NCBI GenBank assembly: GCA_028287105.1
Contig: JAQBQH010000289.1
Coordinates: forward strand, 1 to 64,000
From: Myxococcales bacterium
GTDB lineage: Bacteria; Myxococcota_A; Polyangia; Palsa-1104
Reading direction: 5' to 3'
Length of the DNA: 64,000 nt
Below the pieces are notes generated by a model, which saw nothing but the letters and a program-made list of their open reading frames with translations, searched no databases and had not been told where the DNA came from. Within the stretch, counting starts at the first letter, position 1. The number at the start of each line of letters is the position of its first letter. A program made the position numbers and the translations under genes. Shown one piece after another: positions 35,213 to 45,892 of the stretch.

Positions 35213-37531
35213 ATGCAAGGCATTTTCGCGGGGTTCCGCGTGAAGCGCCCGGCTCTTTGGGGGGCGGCAGCGGCGCTGGTCATCGTCGCGATCGTCGTCG
35301 GCGTTCTATTAATAGGACGCGGGCGGAGCGGGGGTGGGGCGGGGAAGGTCGGCTCGGGCACGGCGGATGGCGGGGGGATACCGGGCAAGCTCGACCTCGC
35401 CGGGCGGGTTCTCGACCGGTTGGGGCGGCCGCTCGGGGGCGCGCGGGTGACGGCGCGGGTCGGTGAGGGCATCCCGGTCGTCGCGACCACGGATGAGCAA
35501 GGTCGCTATCGGGTGCGCATGACGTCGGCCGCGCCGGCGCGAGTGCGGGTCGAGGCGGAAGGGTTCGTGTCGGACGAGCTGGGGGGCGTGGTGCCGCCGC
35601 AGGCGGGCCTGGAGCTGTCGCTGGCGCGGCGGCTGGCGCTCGAGGGGCTGGTTCGCGAGCGCGGGCAGCCGGCGGGAGAGGCGGAGGTGACCATCGCCGG
35701 AGCTTCGGGCGTCAAGACGGCGAAGGCCGGACCCGACGGCGCGTTCAGCTTCGGCGCACTCGCCGAGGGGCGCTACGCGTTGCGCGCCGTGCGCGGCGAC
35801 CAGGCAGCCTATCTCGACGGCGTGAACGTGGCTGTCGGCGACGCCGGCGCCGGCGTCGTCACCGTCGATCTGGCCCCCGCGACGGTGCTGTCGGGACGCG
35901 TACGCGAGCGCGGCGGCCGCGCCATCGCCGGCGGCGAAGTCACCTTGAGCGAAGCGGACGGCGCGCCGCTGCCGCGCAGCGCCACCGCCGACGCCGACGG
36001 AAACTTTCGCTTCTCCGGGGTCCTTCCAGGCGCCTACGTCGTCGTTGCGCGCGCCGACGGCTACTACCCATCGGAGCCGCGCCCGGTGCGCGTCGGCAAG
36101 ACGCCGCAGACTGTCGACATGCGGCTCGACTCCGGCGCCATCGTCGAGGGGCGCGTCGTCGACGAGCAGGCGCAGCCGGTGAGTGGCGCGGAGGTGGCGA
36201 TCTCCGGCGAGTCGGCCGATGGGGGCCCCATCGCCATCACCGCGTCGTCGTCGAGCGTGCCGGCCGCGGGCGGCGCGCAGGTCGAGCTGGCCGGAGAGCT
36301 CGGGATCCTGCGCGGGCCGATTCCGTTTCCACCGCCGGTGCCGGCGCAGGTCGACGCCTCGCCCGCACCGGCAAAGGCGTTCCGCACCGACGAGAAGGGT
36401 GGATTCCGGCTGACCGGGTTGCCGGCCGGGCGGCTGGTCGTCGTCGCCACCCACGCCGACTTCGCGCGCGGCGCTTCGGAGCCGCTGCACGTGGTCGCGG
36501 GCGCCGATGTGCGCGTCACCGTGGTCCTGAGCCGCGGCGTCGAGGTGCGCGGGCGGATCGTCGACGATCATGGTGCCGGAGTGGGCGGAGCCGACGTCCT
36601 CGGCGACGGCGCCACGCTCGCGACCAGCGACGGCCGGGGCGAATATCAGATCGCGCACGTCGCGCGCGCGCTGACGGTGACGGTGCGCGCGCCCGGCTTC
36701 TTGCCGGCGACGCGCGCCATCGCACCGTCGGAGCGCGGCCCCGTCGACTTCACACTGCGCCGCGCCGAAGGCCGACTCGGCGGCGTCGTCGTCGACGATC
36801 GCGGCGCTCCGGTCTCGGCCGCGCGCGTCGAGATCGCGTCGCCCCCGATGGCGCCGCGCTGGGTGACGACCGATCGCAGCGGCGGCTTTCGCGCCGACAT
36901 GCTGGGCCCCGGGCCCTACCGCGTCACGGTCAGCCACGTCGACTTCGCGGTGGCGAGCTTCGACGACGTGGCGCCGTCGGACGACGCGCGCTTGCAGATC
37001 GCACCGGGCGGAGGTGTCGACGGAGAGATTCGGGATGCGCGGCTCGGGGGCGTGCCGGGTGGGGCGCGGTTGGAGTTGGTGCCGGGCGGCAACGGGGTCG
37101 GTAACGGCAGCGGGAAGGGGAGGCCGATCGCCGTCATGGGAGGGCGGTTCCGGGCGGATGCGTTGCCCGTGGGCTTGGTGACGCTGGTGGCGGCGGCGCC
37201 GGGGTACGTGACGACGCGCAGGGAAGTGGAGATCGTTGCGGGGGATCGGTTGCACGACGTGACGGTGCGGGACGTGCGGATCGAGATGGAGCGGGCCGGG
37301 GTGGTGAGCGGGAGGGTGCGCGATGATCATGGCGATCCCGTCGCGGATGCGAGCGTCGCTGTTGGTGCGGGTGGGTTGCGGGGGCGGACGGATCGCGATG
37401 GGATGTTTCGGGTCGACGGGGTGCCGCCTGGGCGGGCGCGGGTGGTGGCGGAGAAGGACCGGGCGGCGGGGAGCGAGGAGGTCGAGGTGCGGGCCGGGGA
37501 TGAGTCGCGGGTGGAGCTGAGGGTGCGGTGA
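35213..37531 (+). CDS. Membrane-anchored protein with tandem carboxypeptidase-regulatory-like domains
   Basis: 772 residues. One N-terminal transmembrane helix (about 15-37) and a Gly-rich linker lead into about eight beta-sandwich repeats. Each contains a version of GRVLDRLGRPLGGARVT...TTDEQGRYRV, the pattern of carboxypeptidase-regulatory/CNA-B-like domains. Such arrays act as rod-like surface or periplasmic spacers. No catalytic domain is visible. From about 37,020 on the coding strand becomes strikingly G-rich. The gene stands alone, convergent with the kinase at 37.6 kb. Confidence 0.85.
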   Translation: MQGIFAGFRVKRPALWGAAAALVIVAIVVGVLLIGRGRSGGGAGKVGSGTADGGGIPGKLDLAGRVLDRLGRPLGGARVTARVGEGIPVVATTDEQGRYRVRMTSAAPARVRVEAEGFVSDELGGVVPPQAGLELSLARRLALEGLVRERGQPAGEAEVTIAGASGVKTAKAGPDGAFSFGALAEGRYALRAVRGDQAAYLDGVNVAVGDAGAGVVTVDLAPATVLSGRVRERGGRAIAGGEVTLSEADGAPLPRSATADADGNFRFSGVLPGAYVVVARADGYYPSEPRPVRVGKTPQTVDMRLDSGAIVEGRVVDEQAQPVSGAEVAISGESADGGPIAITASSSSVPAAGGAQVELAGELGILRGPIPFPPPVPAQVDASPAPAKAFRTDEKGGFRLTGLPAGRLVVVATHADFARGASEPLHVVAGADVRVTVVLSRGVEVRGRIVDDHGAGVGGADVLGDGATLATSDGRGEYQIAHVARALTVTVRAPGFLPATRAIAPSERGPVDFTLRRAEGRLGGVVVDDRGAPVSAARVEIASPPMAPRWVTTDRSGGFRADMLGPGPYRVTVSHVDFAVASFDDVAPSDDARLQIAPGGGVDGEIRDARLGGVPGGARLELVPGGNGVGNGSGKGRPIAVMGGRFRADALPVGLVTLVAAAPGYVTTRREVEIVAGDRLHDVTVRDVRIEMERAGVVSGRVRDDHGDPVADASVAVGAGGLRGRTDRDGMFRVDGVPPGRARVVAEKDRAAGSEEVEVRAGDESRVELRVR

Positions 37532-37564
37532 GGCGGGGCGGTTGAACCCGGCCGGTGTAGGAGG

Positions 37565-39247
<1,683 letters not shown>

Positions 39248-39249
39248 GG

Positions 39250-39280
39250 TTGAATGGAGACCGGGATCCGATCGTACAAT
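39250..39280 (+). promoter_or_regulatory. Putative promoter of the alpha-domain-like gene
   Basis: TTGAAT (39250-39255) and TACAAT (39275-39280), 19 bases apart, in the short divergent gap; the ATG is 18 bases further on. Spacing is a little long for sigma-70. Confidence 0.35.
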
Positions 39281-39298
39281 CTGTCTAGAGGTGTGTAA

Positions 39299-39724
39299 AT
39301 GCAGAAGGTCGTCGCACTCATCGCAGGTCTATCCATTCCGGGCATTCCCGCCCTCGCCTTGGCGCAGCCGCCAGGCGCCGATGCCTCCTACGTCCTCAAG
39401 GTCGACGCTCCGGCGGCGAAGAAGGGCGAGAAGGCGGTCGCCAGGGTCCACATCACCCCCGGCGCCGGCTACCACGTCAACAAAGAGTATCCCACCTCGC
39501 TGGTCTTCACCGCCGTCCCGGCCGGGGTCCTCGTCGACAAAATGAAGCTGACCGGCAAGGACGCCGCCAAGCTCGAGGAGGCCGGCGCCGAGTTCGACGT
39601 CGCCTACACCGCCGCCCAGCCTGGGAAAAAAGTCGTCAGCGGCGAGCTCAAGTTCGCCGTCTGCAGCGCCACCACCTGCGATCCCAAGAAGTCGAACGTC
39701 AGCTTCGAGATCGACGTCAAATAA
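39299..39724 (+). CDS. Secreted single-domain protein resembling the DsbD alpha domain
   Basis: 141 residues with a signal peptide (about 1-22). The rest has beta-sandwich character and ends with FAVCSATTCDPKKSNVSFEIDV. The C-x4-C followed by a Pro and beta strand closely resembles the functional end of the DsbD N-terminal domain (family DsbD_N), which passes electrons to substrate proteins. The window's DsbD at 14 kb lacks exactly this domain. So this could be a free-standing alpha partner or a related redox protein. Alone in its transcript region; prkA follows 22 bases on. Confidence 0.72.
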   Translation: MQKVVALIAGLSIPGIPALALAQPPGADASYVLKVDAPAAKKGEKAVARVHITPGAGYHVNKEYPTSLVFTAVPAGVLVDKMKLTGKDAAKLEEAGAEFDVAYTAAQPGKKVVSGELKFAVCSATTCDPKKSNVSFEIDVK

Positions 39725-39746
39725 ACCGCGCGCTACAGTAGGGGTC

Positions 39747-42014
39747 ATGTCCCCCGACGATGGCGAGATCCCCAAGGACTCGCTTGCGCAAATCGGTCAG
39801 GAAGTCCGCGACAATTACACGCGCAACAAGCGCGTCATGTCGTTCGACGAGTTCTTCCAGCTCTTCCTCGCCCGTCCCGAGCAGTACGCGCGCAACGTGG
39901 CGCAGTACATCAAGGACGTCTTCGACTACTTCGGCAGCGAGGAGCTCAAGACCCCGCGCGGCACCTTCACGCGCTGGAAGCTCTTCGACGTCCCGTTCGA
40001 CGGCGGCCGCGATCGCCTCGTCGGTCAGGAGGAGGTGCAGGCGCGCGTCTATCGCGTGGTGTCGAACTTCGTACGCGAAGGCACCGTCAACAAGCTCCTC
40101 CTCATGCACGGCCCGAACGGCTCGGCCAAGTCGACCTTCGTCAGCTGTCTGGTGCGCGCGCTCGAGTACTACTCGGGGCTCGACGAGGGCGCCCTCTACC
40201 GCTTCAACTGGATCTTCCCGTCGGAGAAGCTGCAAAAGAGCGGGCTCGGATTCAGCGGCGGCTTCCCGACGGGCGCGCCCGGCAGCTACGAGGGGCACGG
40301 CGACACCTTCGCCTATCTCGACGAGGACCTGGTCGACGCCAAGCTCGTCGACGAGCTGCGTGACAACCCGCTGCTCCTGATTCCCGCCAAGCGGCGACAG
40401 CAGCTCCTCGACGACAAGTTTCGCGGCAAGTCGTTCGACCCGAGCGACTACATCCGCTTCGGCGATCTCGGCCACAAGAACAAGCAGATCTTCGAGGCGC
40501 TGCTCGTCGCCTACAAGGGCGACTACCTGAAGGTGCTGCGTCACATCCAGGTCGAGCGCTTCTACATCTCGCGTCGCTACCGGCAGGCCGCCGTCACCGT
40601 CGAGCCGCAGCTCGCGGTCGACGCGCAGGGGCGGCAGATCACGATGGACCGCTCGCTCGGCGCGCTGCCGACGGCGCTGCAGTCGGTGGCGCTGTACGAG
40701 TATCAGGGCGAGCTGGTCGACGGTAATCGCGGCGTCATCGAATACGCCGATCTCCTCAAGCGCCCGCTCGAGGCCTACAAATATCTCCTCGGCACCGTCG
40801 AGCATGCCGAGGTCGCGGTGCAGAACACCATCGTCTTCGTCGACGAGTTCTTCATCGGCTCGTCGAACGAGTCGCACCTGGCGGTGTTCAAGGAGGTGCC
40901 CGAGTTCCAGTCGTTCAAGGGGCGCCTCGAGCTCATCCGCGTGCCGTACATCCTCGACTACGAGGCGGAGCGCAAGATCTACGAGGAGCAGATCTCCGAC
41001 TCGGGCGTGGGCAAGCACATCGCGCCGCACACCGCGTTCGTGGCGGCGCTGTGGGCGACGCTGACCCGCATGCGCAAGCCCCTGCCGGAGAAGTATCCCA
41101 AGGGGCTGGCCGATCTGGTCGCCAAGCTGACGCCGCTCGAGAAGGCGGAGCTCTACGCGCACGGCCGCGCGCCCGATGGCCTGACGCCCGAGCAGACCAA
41201 GGATCTCCTCGGCAACATCGACAAGATCTTTGGCGAGTCCGACGCCTATCCCAACTACGAGGGGCGGACCGGCGCCAGCCCGCGCGAGATCAAGGTGCTG
41301 CTGCTCAACGCCGCGCAGCACCACAAGTACGCCTGCGTGTCGCCGCTCGCCGTCTTCGAGGAGATGGAGGAGCTGGTCAAGAACGTCACCGTCTACGAGT
41401 TCCTGAAGCAGGAGCCGCTCCCCGGCGGCTATCACGAGAACAAGAAGTTCATCTTCATCGTGCGCGAGAAGTTCCTCGACATCGTCGACGACGAGGTGCG
41501 CTCGTCGATGGGGCTCGTCGAGGAGCGGCAATATGCCGACCTCTTCGGCAAGTACGTCACGCACGTCTCGCACTGGACGAAAAAAGAGAAGATGCGCAAC
41601 CCGCTCACCGGCCGCCTCGACGATCCCGACGAGGACATGATGATCGAGGTCGAGAAGACGCTCGGCATGGGGCAGAAGCGCGACGACTTCCGCCACGAGG
41701 TCATCTCGCGCATCGCGGCGTGGTCGATCGATCATCCGGGGCAGAAGATCGAGTTCACCAAGGTCTTCCCGCGCCACCTGCAGCAGCTGCGCGAGAGCTA
41801 CTTCGAGCTCCAGAAGAAGGTCGTCAAGCGGACCAACGAAGAGGTCCTGCAGTACCTCGCCGACGGCGCCGACAAGGTGAAGAACCGCATCGACCGGGAG
41901 GCGTTCGAGCGCGTCGAGACGACGCTGCGCAACCTGAAGCAGAGCTACGGTTACTGCGACAACTGCGCGCGCGACGCGATCTCGTACCTCATGCGCAAGC
42001 GCTACGCCGCGTGA
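39747..42014 (+). CDS. prkA: PrkA serine protein kinase / AAA+ protein
   Basis: 755 residues. The N-terminal AAA+ module has Walker A GPNGSAKST (about 122-130) and a QEEVQARVYRVVSNFVREG stretch typical of PrkA. The region FVDEFFIGSSNESHL and GGYHENKKFIF match the family, and the C-terminal PrkA domain shares HCN-like helical segments. Most PrkA proteins are about 640 residues, so this one is about 110 longer; the surplus is spread, not a single insert. PrkA usually sits with yeaH and spoVR (general knowledge); neither is present here. Its phosphorylation target is unknown. Confidence 0.94.
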   Translation: MSPDDGEIPKDSLAQIGQEVRDNYTRNKRVMSFDEFFQLFLARPEQYARNVAQYIKDVFDYFGSEELKTPRGTFTRWKLFDVPFDGGRDRLVGQEEVQARVYRVVSNFVREGTVNKLLLMHGPNGSAKSTFVSCLVRALEYYSGLDEGALYRFNWIFPSEKLQKSGLGFSGGFPTGAPGSYEGHGDTFAYLDEDLVDAKLVDELRDNPLLLIPAKRRQQLLDDKFRGKSFDPSDYIRFGDLGHKNKQIFEALLVAYKGDYLKVLRHIQVERFYISRRYRQAAVTVEPQLAVDAQGRQITMDRSLGALPTALQSVALYEYQGELVDGNRGVIEYADLLKRPLEAYKYLLGTVEHAEVAVQNTIVFVDEFFIGSSNESHLAVFKEVPEFQSFKGRLELIRVPYILDYEAERKIYEEQISDSGVGKHIAPHTAFVAALWATLTRMRKPLPEKYPKGLADLVAKLTPLEKAELYAHGRAPDGLTPEQTKDLLGNIDKIFGESDAYPNYEGRTGASPREIKVLLLNAAQHHKYACVSPLAVFEEMEELVKNVTVYEFLKQEPLPGGYHENKKFIFIVREKFLDIVDDEVRSSMGLVEERQYADLFGKYVTHVSHWTKKEKMRNPLTGRLDDPDEDMMIEVEKTLGMGQKRDDFRHEVISRIAAWSIDHPGQKIEFTKVFPRHLQQLRESYFELQKKVVKRTNEEVLQYLADGADKVKNRIDREAFERVETTLRNLKQSYGYCDNCARDAISYLMRKRYAA

Positions 42015-42021
42015 CCGGGGA

Positions 42022-43134
42022 GTGAGCCGCGTTCGAGCGATCGATTGGCTGCGCGGCCTGGTCATGATGCTCATGGTCATCGACCACGCCGGCGCAGCCT
42101 ACGACTCGCATCATCTCCACGGCGACAGCGCCCGGGGCTGGATGCCGGGCACGGTGCTGCCCGCGGGCGAGTTCCTGACCCGCTGGATCACGCACCTGTG
42201 CGCGCCGACCTTCGTGCTCCTGGCCGGCACGTCCCTGGCGCTGTCCTCGGAGCGGCGGCGCAACGAGCCCGGTCAGACCGCGTTCATCGTCAAGCGCGGC
42301 CTCTTCATCGCCATTCTCGATCCAACCTGGATGTCGTTCGGGTTCGCCCTGTTCGACATCGTCATCTTCCAGGTGCTGTATGCCATCGGCATGTCGATGG
42401 TGTGCATGGCGTTCCTGCGCCGGCTGTCGTCGCGCACGCTGCTCGCCCTCGCCGTCGCCATCCAGCTCTTCGGCGAATGTTCCAAGCTCGTCGCGCCGGC
42501 GTCGCAGCCGTGGCAGGGGCTGTGGGCCTGTCTGTTCGTCGGTGGGCCGGTCGTCCGCCGCTTGATTTGCGCCTACCCGCTCATGCCGTGGCTCTCGATC
42601 ATGATGGTCGGCTGGGTGCTCGGGCGCTGGATCTCGGAGACCCGCGATCGTCCCAGCCGTTCGCGCGCGCTGCCGATGCTGCTCGTCGGAGTTGGGCTCC
42701 TGGCGCTGTTCGCCGTGGTTCGCGGTATCGATGGCTACGGCAATTGGGACCTGCACCGCGACTCGATGTCGGCGTTGCAGTGGATGCACGTCGCCAAGTA
42801 CCCGCCCAGCCTCGCGTACACCGCCCTGGAGCTCGGCCTCGCGTTCGTTCTGTTCGCGCTCTTCCTAGGGCTCGACGAGGGCGACGAGCCGGCGCTGCTC
42901 GAGCCGCTGGCGCTGTTCGGCTCGACGGCATTCTTCTTCTATCTGCTCCACGTCCATATTCTCGGCGCGACCATGCTGGCGCTCAACCACTTCGCCGGCC
43001 TCAGCCGCGATACCCACGGCCTCCTCAAGACCTACGTCGCCACGGCGGCAATTATCGTCGTCCTCTATCCGCTGTGCGCCCGCTACCGCCGGTTCAAATC
43101 TGCGCATCCCGACGGCTGGACGCGCTACATCTGA
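42022..43134 (+). CDS. DUF1624-like multi-pass membrane protein
   Basis: 370 residues, GTG start. About ten hydrophobic helices, with the N-terminal signature RAIDWLRGLVMMLMVIDHA characteristic of the heparan-alpha-glucosaminide N-acetyltransferase-like (DUF1624/acyltransferase 3 clan) proteins. A conserved HLCAPTFVLLAGTSLAL also fits. Related proteins acylate envelope glycans, with the conserved His/Asp in the first helix as likely catalytic residues, but the substrate is unknown. It follows prkA by 7 bases, perhaps only as a shared transcript. Confidence 0.85.
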   Translation: MSRVRAIDWLRGLVMMLMVIDHAGAAYDSHHLHGDSARGWMPGTVLPAGEFLTRWITHLCAPTFVLLAGTSLALSSERRRNEPGQTAFIVKRGLFIAILDPTWMSFGFALFDIVIFQVLYAIGMSMVCMAFLRRLSSRTLLALAVAIQLFGECSKLVAPASQPWQGLWACLFVGGPVVRRLICAYPLMPWLSIMMVGWVLGRWISETRDRPSRSRALPMLLVGVGLLALFAVVRGIDGYGNWDLHRDSMSALQWMHVAKYPPSLAYTALELGLAFVLFALFLGLDEGDEPALLEPLALFGSTAFFFYLLHVHILGATMLALNHFAGLSRDTHGLLKTYVATAAIIVVLYPLCARYRRFKSAHPDGWTRYI

Positions 43135-43151
43135 GCGGCTATACCTAACGA

Positions 43152-43871
43152 ATGAACCTCCATGGGTTCACGCAAACGATGAAGGCCGGCGGTGTCACGC
43201 TCGGCGTCATCCTCGCGTGCTCAGTGCTGGCGCTCGCGGTAGGCCTCGAGCGCCTCGCCGCATTGTGGCGCTTTCTCGATCGCGCTCGCACACTCGCCGA
43301 AACCGTCAAACGCTGCTTGTATCGCGGCGCCGTCGCCGAAGCGCGCGCGGCCTGCGAGCGGAGCACCTCGCTCGCTGCCGAGTTCTTCCTCGTCGGCTTC
43401 GAGCGACATGGCCGCTCCAACGAGGGTGCGCTCGAAGCCGCCGTCGATCGCGAGCGGCAGCGCGTCGGCCTGGCGCTGAAGGGGCATCTCTGGATCCTCG
43501 CCACCGTCGGTGCGACGGCGCCGTTCATCGGCCTCTTCGGCACGGTCTACGGAATCCTGCGCGCGTTCGAGCAGATCGGCGCGACGCATCAGGCCGGCAT
43601 CGATGTCGTCGGTCCCGGCATCGCCGAGGCGCTCGTCACCACCGCCGCCGGCATCGTCGTCGCCATCGAGGCCATGGTCATCTACAACTACTTCATGGCG
43701 CGTCTTTCGCGCACGGTCCTCGAGCTCAAGCTCATGTCCGAGGAGTTCGTGGAGCTGTTGCGCGAGCAGAAGCCCGATCCGCGCCCGAAGTCGGAGAGGT
43801 CGGAGAAGCCGGAATCGGCCCAGTTGCAGCCGATCGCGGCCCCGGTCAAGCCGTCGCCGACGGAGGCCTGA
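43152..43871 (+). CDS. exbB: ExbB/TolQ/MotA-family proton channel protein
   Basis: 239 residues. Three transmembrane helices: one near residue 15-35, and the conserved pair LKGHLWILATVGATAPFIGLFGTVYGIL and AEALVTTAAGIVVAIEAMVIYNYF. These carry the Thr/Ala-rich channel surface typical of ExbB. The C-terminal 40 residues are charged. It pairs with the ExbD-like protein 3 bases downstream. Together they form a proton-driven motor that powers outer-membrane or gliding processes; no TonB or TolA is in view. Confidence 0.93.
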   Translation: MNLHGFTQTMKAGGVTLGVILACSVLALAVGLERLAALWRFLDRARTLAETVKRCLYRGAVAEARAACERSTSLAAEFFLVGFERHGRSNEGALEAAVDRERQRVGLALKGHLWILATVGATAPFIGLFGTVYGILRAFEQIGATHQAGIDVVGPGIAEALVTTAAGIVVAIEAMVIYNYFMARLSRTVLELKLMSEEFVELLREQKPDPRPKSERSEKPESAQLQPIAAPVKPSPTEA

Positions 43872-43874
43872 GCC

Positions 43875-44312
43875 ATGGCGATGGGCGGACCGCGCAGCAG
43901 CGACGACTCCGGTGAAGGCGATCTCTTCGCCGACATCAACATCACGCCGCTGACCGACATCTTCCTGGTCCTCCTCATCATCTTCATGGTGACCTCGTCG
44001 GTCATGGCCACCGACGGCGCTCGCGCGGGCGTGCGCGTGAACCTGCCCAAAGGCGCGACCAAGGAGATCTCCTCGAGCGCCAAGGACGTGACGGTCGCCA
44101 TCACCACGGACGGCAAGATGGTGGTCGACGGGAAAGAGGCGTCGGCCGAGAGCCTGCGCAAGATGTTCGACGAGGCGCGGGCGCGCGACCCCGAGACTCA
44201 GGTGGTGGTGCAGGCCGACGAGGCGACCCATCACGGGCGCGTCGTCGCGGTGATGGAGCTGGCCAAGGCCGCCGGGCTGCGGCGTCTGGCCATCGCCACC
44301 CGCAGGCGCTGA
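43875..44312 (+). CDS. exbD: ExbD/TolR-family protein
   Basis: 145 residues. One transmembrane helix (about 22-42) containing the essential Asp in DINITPLTDIFLVLLIIFMV, then a periplasmic TolR/ExbD domain (KEISSSAKDVTVAITTDGKMVVDGK and the motif VVVQADEATHHGRVVAVME). With ExbB it makes the energy-transducing complex. The gene order exbB-exbD, 3-base gap, then a phosphoesterase after 2 bases, indicates a single operon. Confidence 0.94.
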   Translation: MAMGGPRSSDDSGEGDLFADINITPLTDIFLVLLIIFMVTSSVMATDGARAGVRVNLPKGATKEISSSAKDVTVAITTDGKMVVDGKEASAESLRKMFDEARARDPETQVVVQADEATHHGRVVAVMELAKAAGLRRLAIATRRR

Positions 44313-44314
44313 CG

Positions 44315-45571
44315 ATGGGCCGCGGCACGAGCTCTCCAGCCGCCCGGCTCGTCGCGGCGGCAGTCGTGCTGCTGGTTTCGCCGGCTACGGCGTTCGCCGC
44401 GCCGGCCTCGCCGCCGCCGGGTGCGCTCTCGCTCGGTCCCTACGTGCAAGACTTGCGCAGCGACGGCTTCACCGTCGCCTTCGAGACCGCCGCCGACGTC
44501 GTCGCCGAAGTCCGCGCCGGCAGTATCGTCGCCGCGACCCGCGGCACCCGCCACGAGGCGGTGCTGCGCGGCCTCGAAGCCGGAACCCGAGTGCCCTATC
44601 GGGTCTTCGTCGGCGGCCACGACGCCGGTGGTGGCGAAGTGGCCCTCGGCAGCGATCGCCCCATCCTCGACTTCGTCGTCTACGGTGATACCCGCAACGG
44701 CGACGATCGCGCCGCCGAGCTGGTGCGCGCCATCAGCGCGCAACACCCCGACCTCCTGTTCCACACCGGCGACTTTTCGCCGCATGGCGGCGATCTCGTC
44801 GGCTGGCTCGGCTTCTTTAGCGGCGAAGCGGCCCTCTTGCGCGACATCCCGCTCTATCCGGTCCTCGGCAACCACGAGATCTACCGCGACCCGTCCGCGG
44901 TCCAGTGGCGCCGCTTCTTCATCCCGCCCGACGGCGGACGCGAACGCTTCTACTACGCTTTCCGGCAAGGTCCCGCCGAGTTCATCATTCTCGACGGCAA
45001 CCATCCGGCGCCGGCACAGACCGCCTGGCTCTCCGCGCGCCTCGAGGCGGCTCGCTCGGACGGCGTCCGCCACGTCTTCGTCGTCGAGCATCAGCCGCCG
45101 CTCTCGCTCGGCGACCACTGCGGCTCGGCGGTGGAGCAGGCCGACTGGGTCGCGCTCTTCGAAGCGCACCGCGCCCGTGTACGCGCCGTCTTTGCCGGCC
45201 ACGATCACGCCTACGAGCGCATGGAGCGGCGCGGCGTGCGCTACTTCGTGTCCGGCGGCGGCGGGGCGCCGACCTACAAGGAGCAGGAGGGCTGCGCGCC
45301 GTTCGATCACGCGGCGCGGCGCGTGTATCGCGCCGTACACCACATCGTCAAGGTCCACGTCGACGGCAACAACGTCGAGGTTGCCGCGCTGCAGCTCGAC
45401 GGCACGCCCATCGACACGACCCGCATCACCGTAGGGGAGCCGGCGTTCGCGATGGACGCTCCGTCGCTGATCCCGGGCGCGCGGCGATCGACGCCGACCT
45501 GGACGCTCGCCGGCGGCGCAGCGATTTTCTTCTTGCTCGGTATTTTTCTTCGCCGCCGCCGCCCGCGCTGA
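44315..45571 (+). CDS. Exported metallophosphoesterase, purple acid phosphatase-like
   Basis: 418 residues. A signal peptide (about 1-30), then a fibronectin-like segment, then a calcineurin-type phosphoesterase with all metal motifs: YGDTRN, GDFSPHGG, LGNHE, EHQPP and GHDHAYERM. The C terminus has one helix followed by RRRRP, so the enzyme is anchored to the membrane with its active site outside; this resembles myxobacterial sorting tails but lacks the usual Cys before the helix. Likely hydrolyses phosphate monoesters in the periplasm. Confidence 0.93.
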   Translation: MGRGTSSPAARLVAAAVVLLVSPATAFAAPASPPPGALSLGPYVQDLRSDGFTVAFETAADVVAEVRAGSIVAATRGTRHEAVLRGLEAGTRVPYRVFVGGHDAGGGEVALGSDRPILDFVVYGDTRNGDDRAAELVRAISAQHPDLLFHTGDFSPHGGDLVGWLGFFSGEAALLRDIPLYPVLGNHEIYRDPSAVQWRRFFIPPDGGRERFYYAFRQGPAEFIILDGNHPAPAQTAWLSARLEAARSDGVRHVFVVEHQPPLSLGDHCGSAVEQADWVALFEAHRARVRAVFAGHDHAYERMERRGVRYFVSGGGGAPTYKEQEGCAPFDHAARRVYRAVHHIVKVHVDGNNVEVAALQLDGTPIDTTRITVGEPAFAMDAPSLIPGARRSTPTWTLAGGAAIFFLLGIFLRRRRPR

Positions 45572-45634
45572 TCGCCATCCGCGCGCGCGCATTCGCCTTG
45601 CGCGCTCGGTACGCGCGATGCACATCACACGGGC

Positions 45635-45871
45635 GTGGGCAAGAAGCTGACAATGCTGACAGGGATGGTCGTGATGCCGGGCGGGCTGGTCCTGCTCGCC
45701 GCGATCGCGCTCGTCATCCTCCTCGCCCGCACCGCGCGCGGGCAGCGCCTCTTGTACATCGTCAAGCGGCGCGTCCCCCCCCGGCTGCGCGCGCACCTCA
45801 AGCGCGGCCTGATCATGCTGAGCGGGGAAAAGTTGTTCCTGCAACCGCCCCCTACCGTTCACTCCGCGTAA
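45635..45871 (+). CDS. Small membrane protein, possible
   Basis: 78 residues from GTG 45635. One N-terminal transmembrane helix (about 12-32) and a basic amphipathic remainder. It lies in the 320-base gap between the phosphoesterase and the convergent HisRS-like gene and has no frame competing on the opposite strand. Not recognised; the case rests on hydrophobicity and spacing. Confidence 0.4.
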   Translation: MGKKLTMLTGMVVMPGGLVLLAAIALVILLARTARGQRLLYIVKRRVPPRLRAHLKRGLIMLSGEKLFLQPPPTVHSA

Positions 45872-45892
45872 CGAAACTTCCCGTCGTCGGAA

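Noticed and set aside
37532-37564. Possible terminator after the carboxypeptidase-regulatory-like protein
   Set aside because: Only CCGG-type short repeats; no stem longer than 4 base pairs.
39717-42080. 787-codon open frame on the minus strand
   Set aside because: It is the complement of prkA; composition is Leu/Glu/Arg/Val-rich without domain signals, while prkA is well supported.
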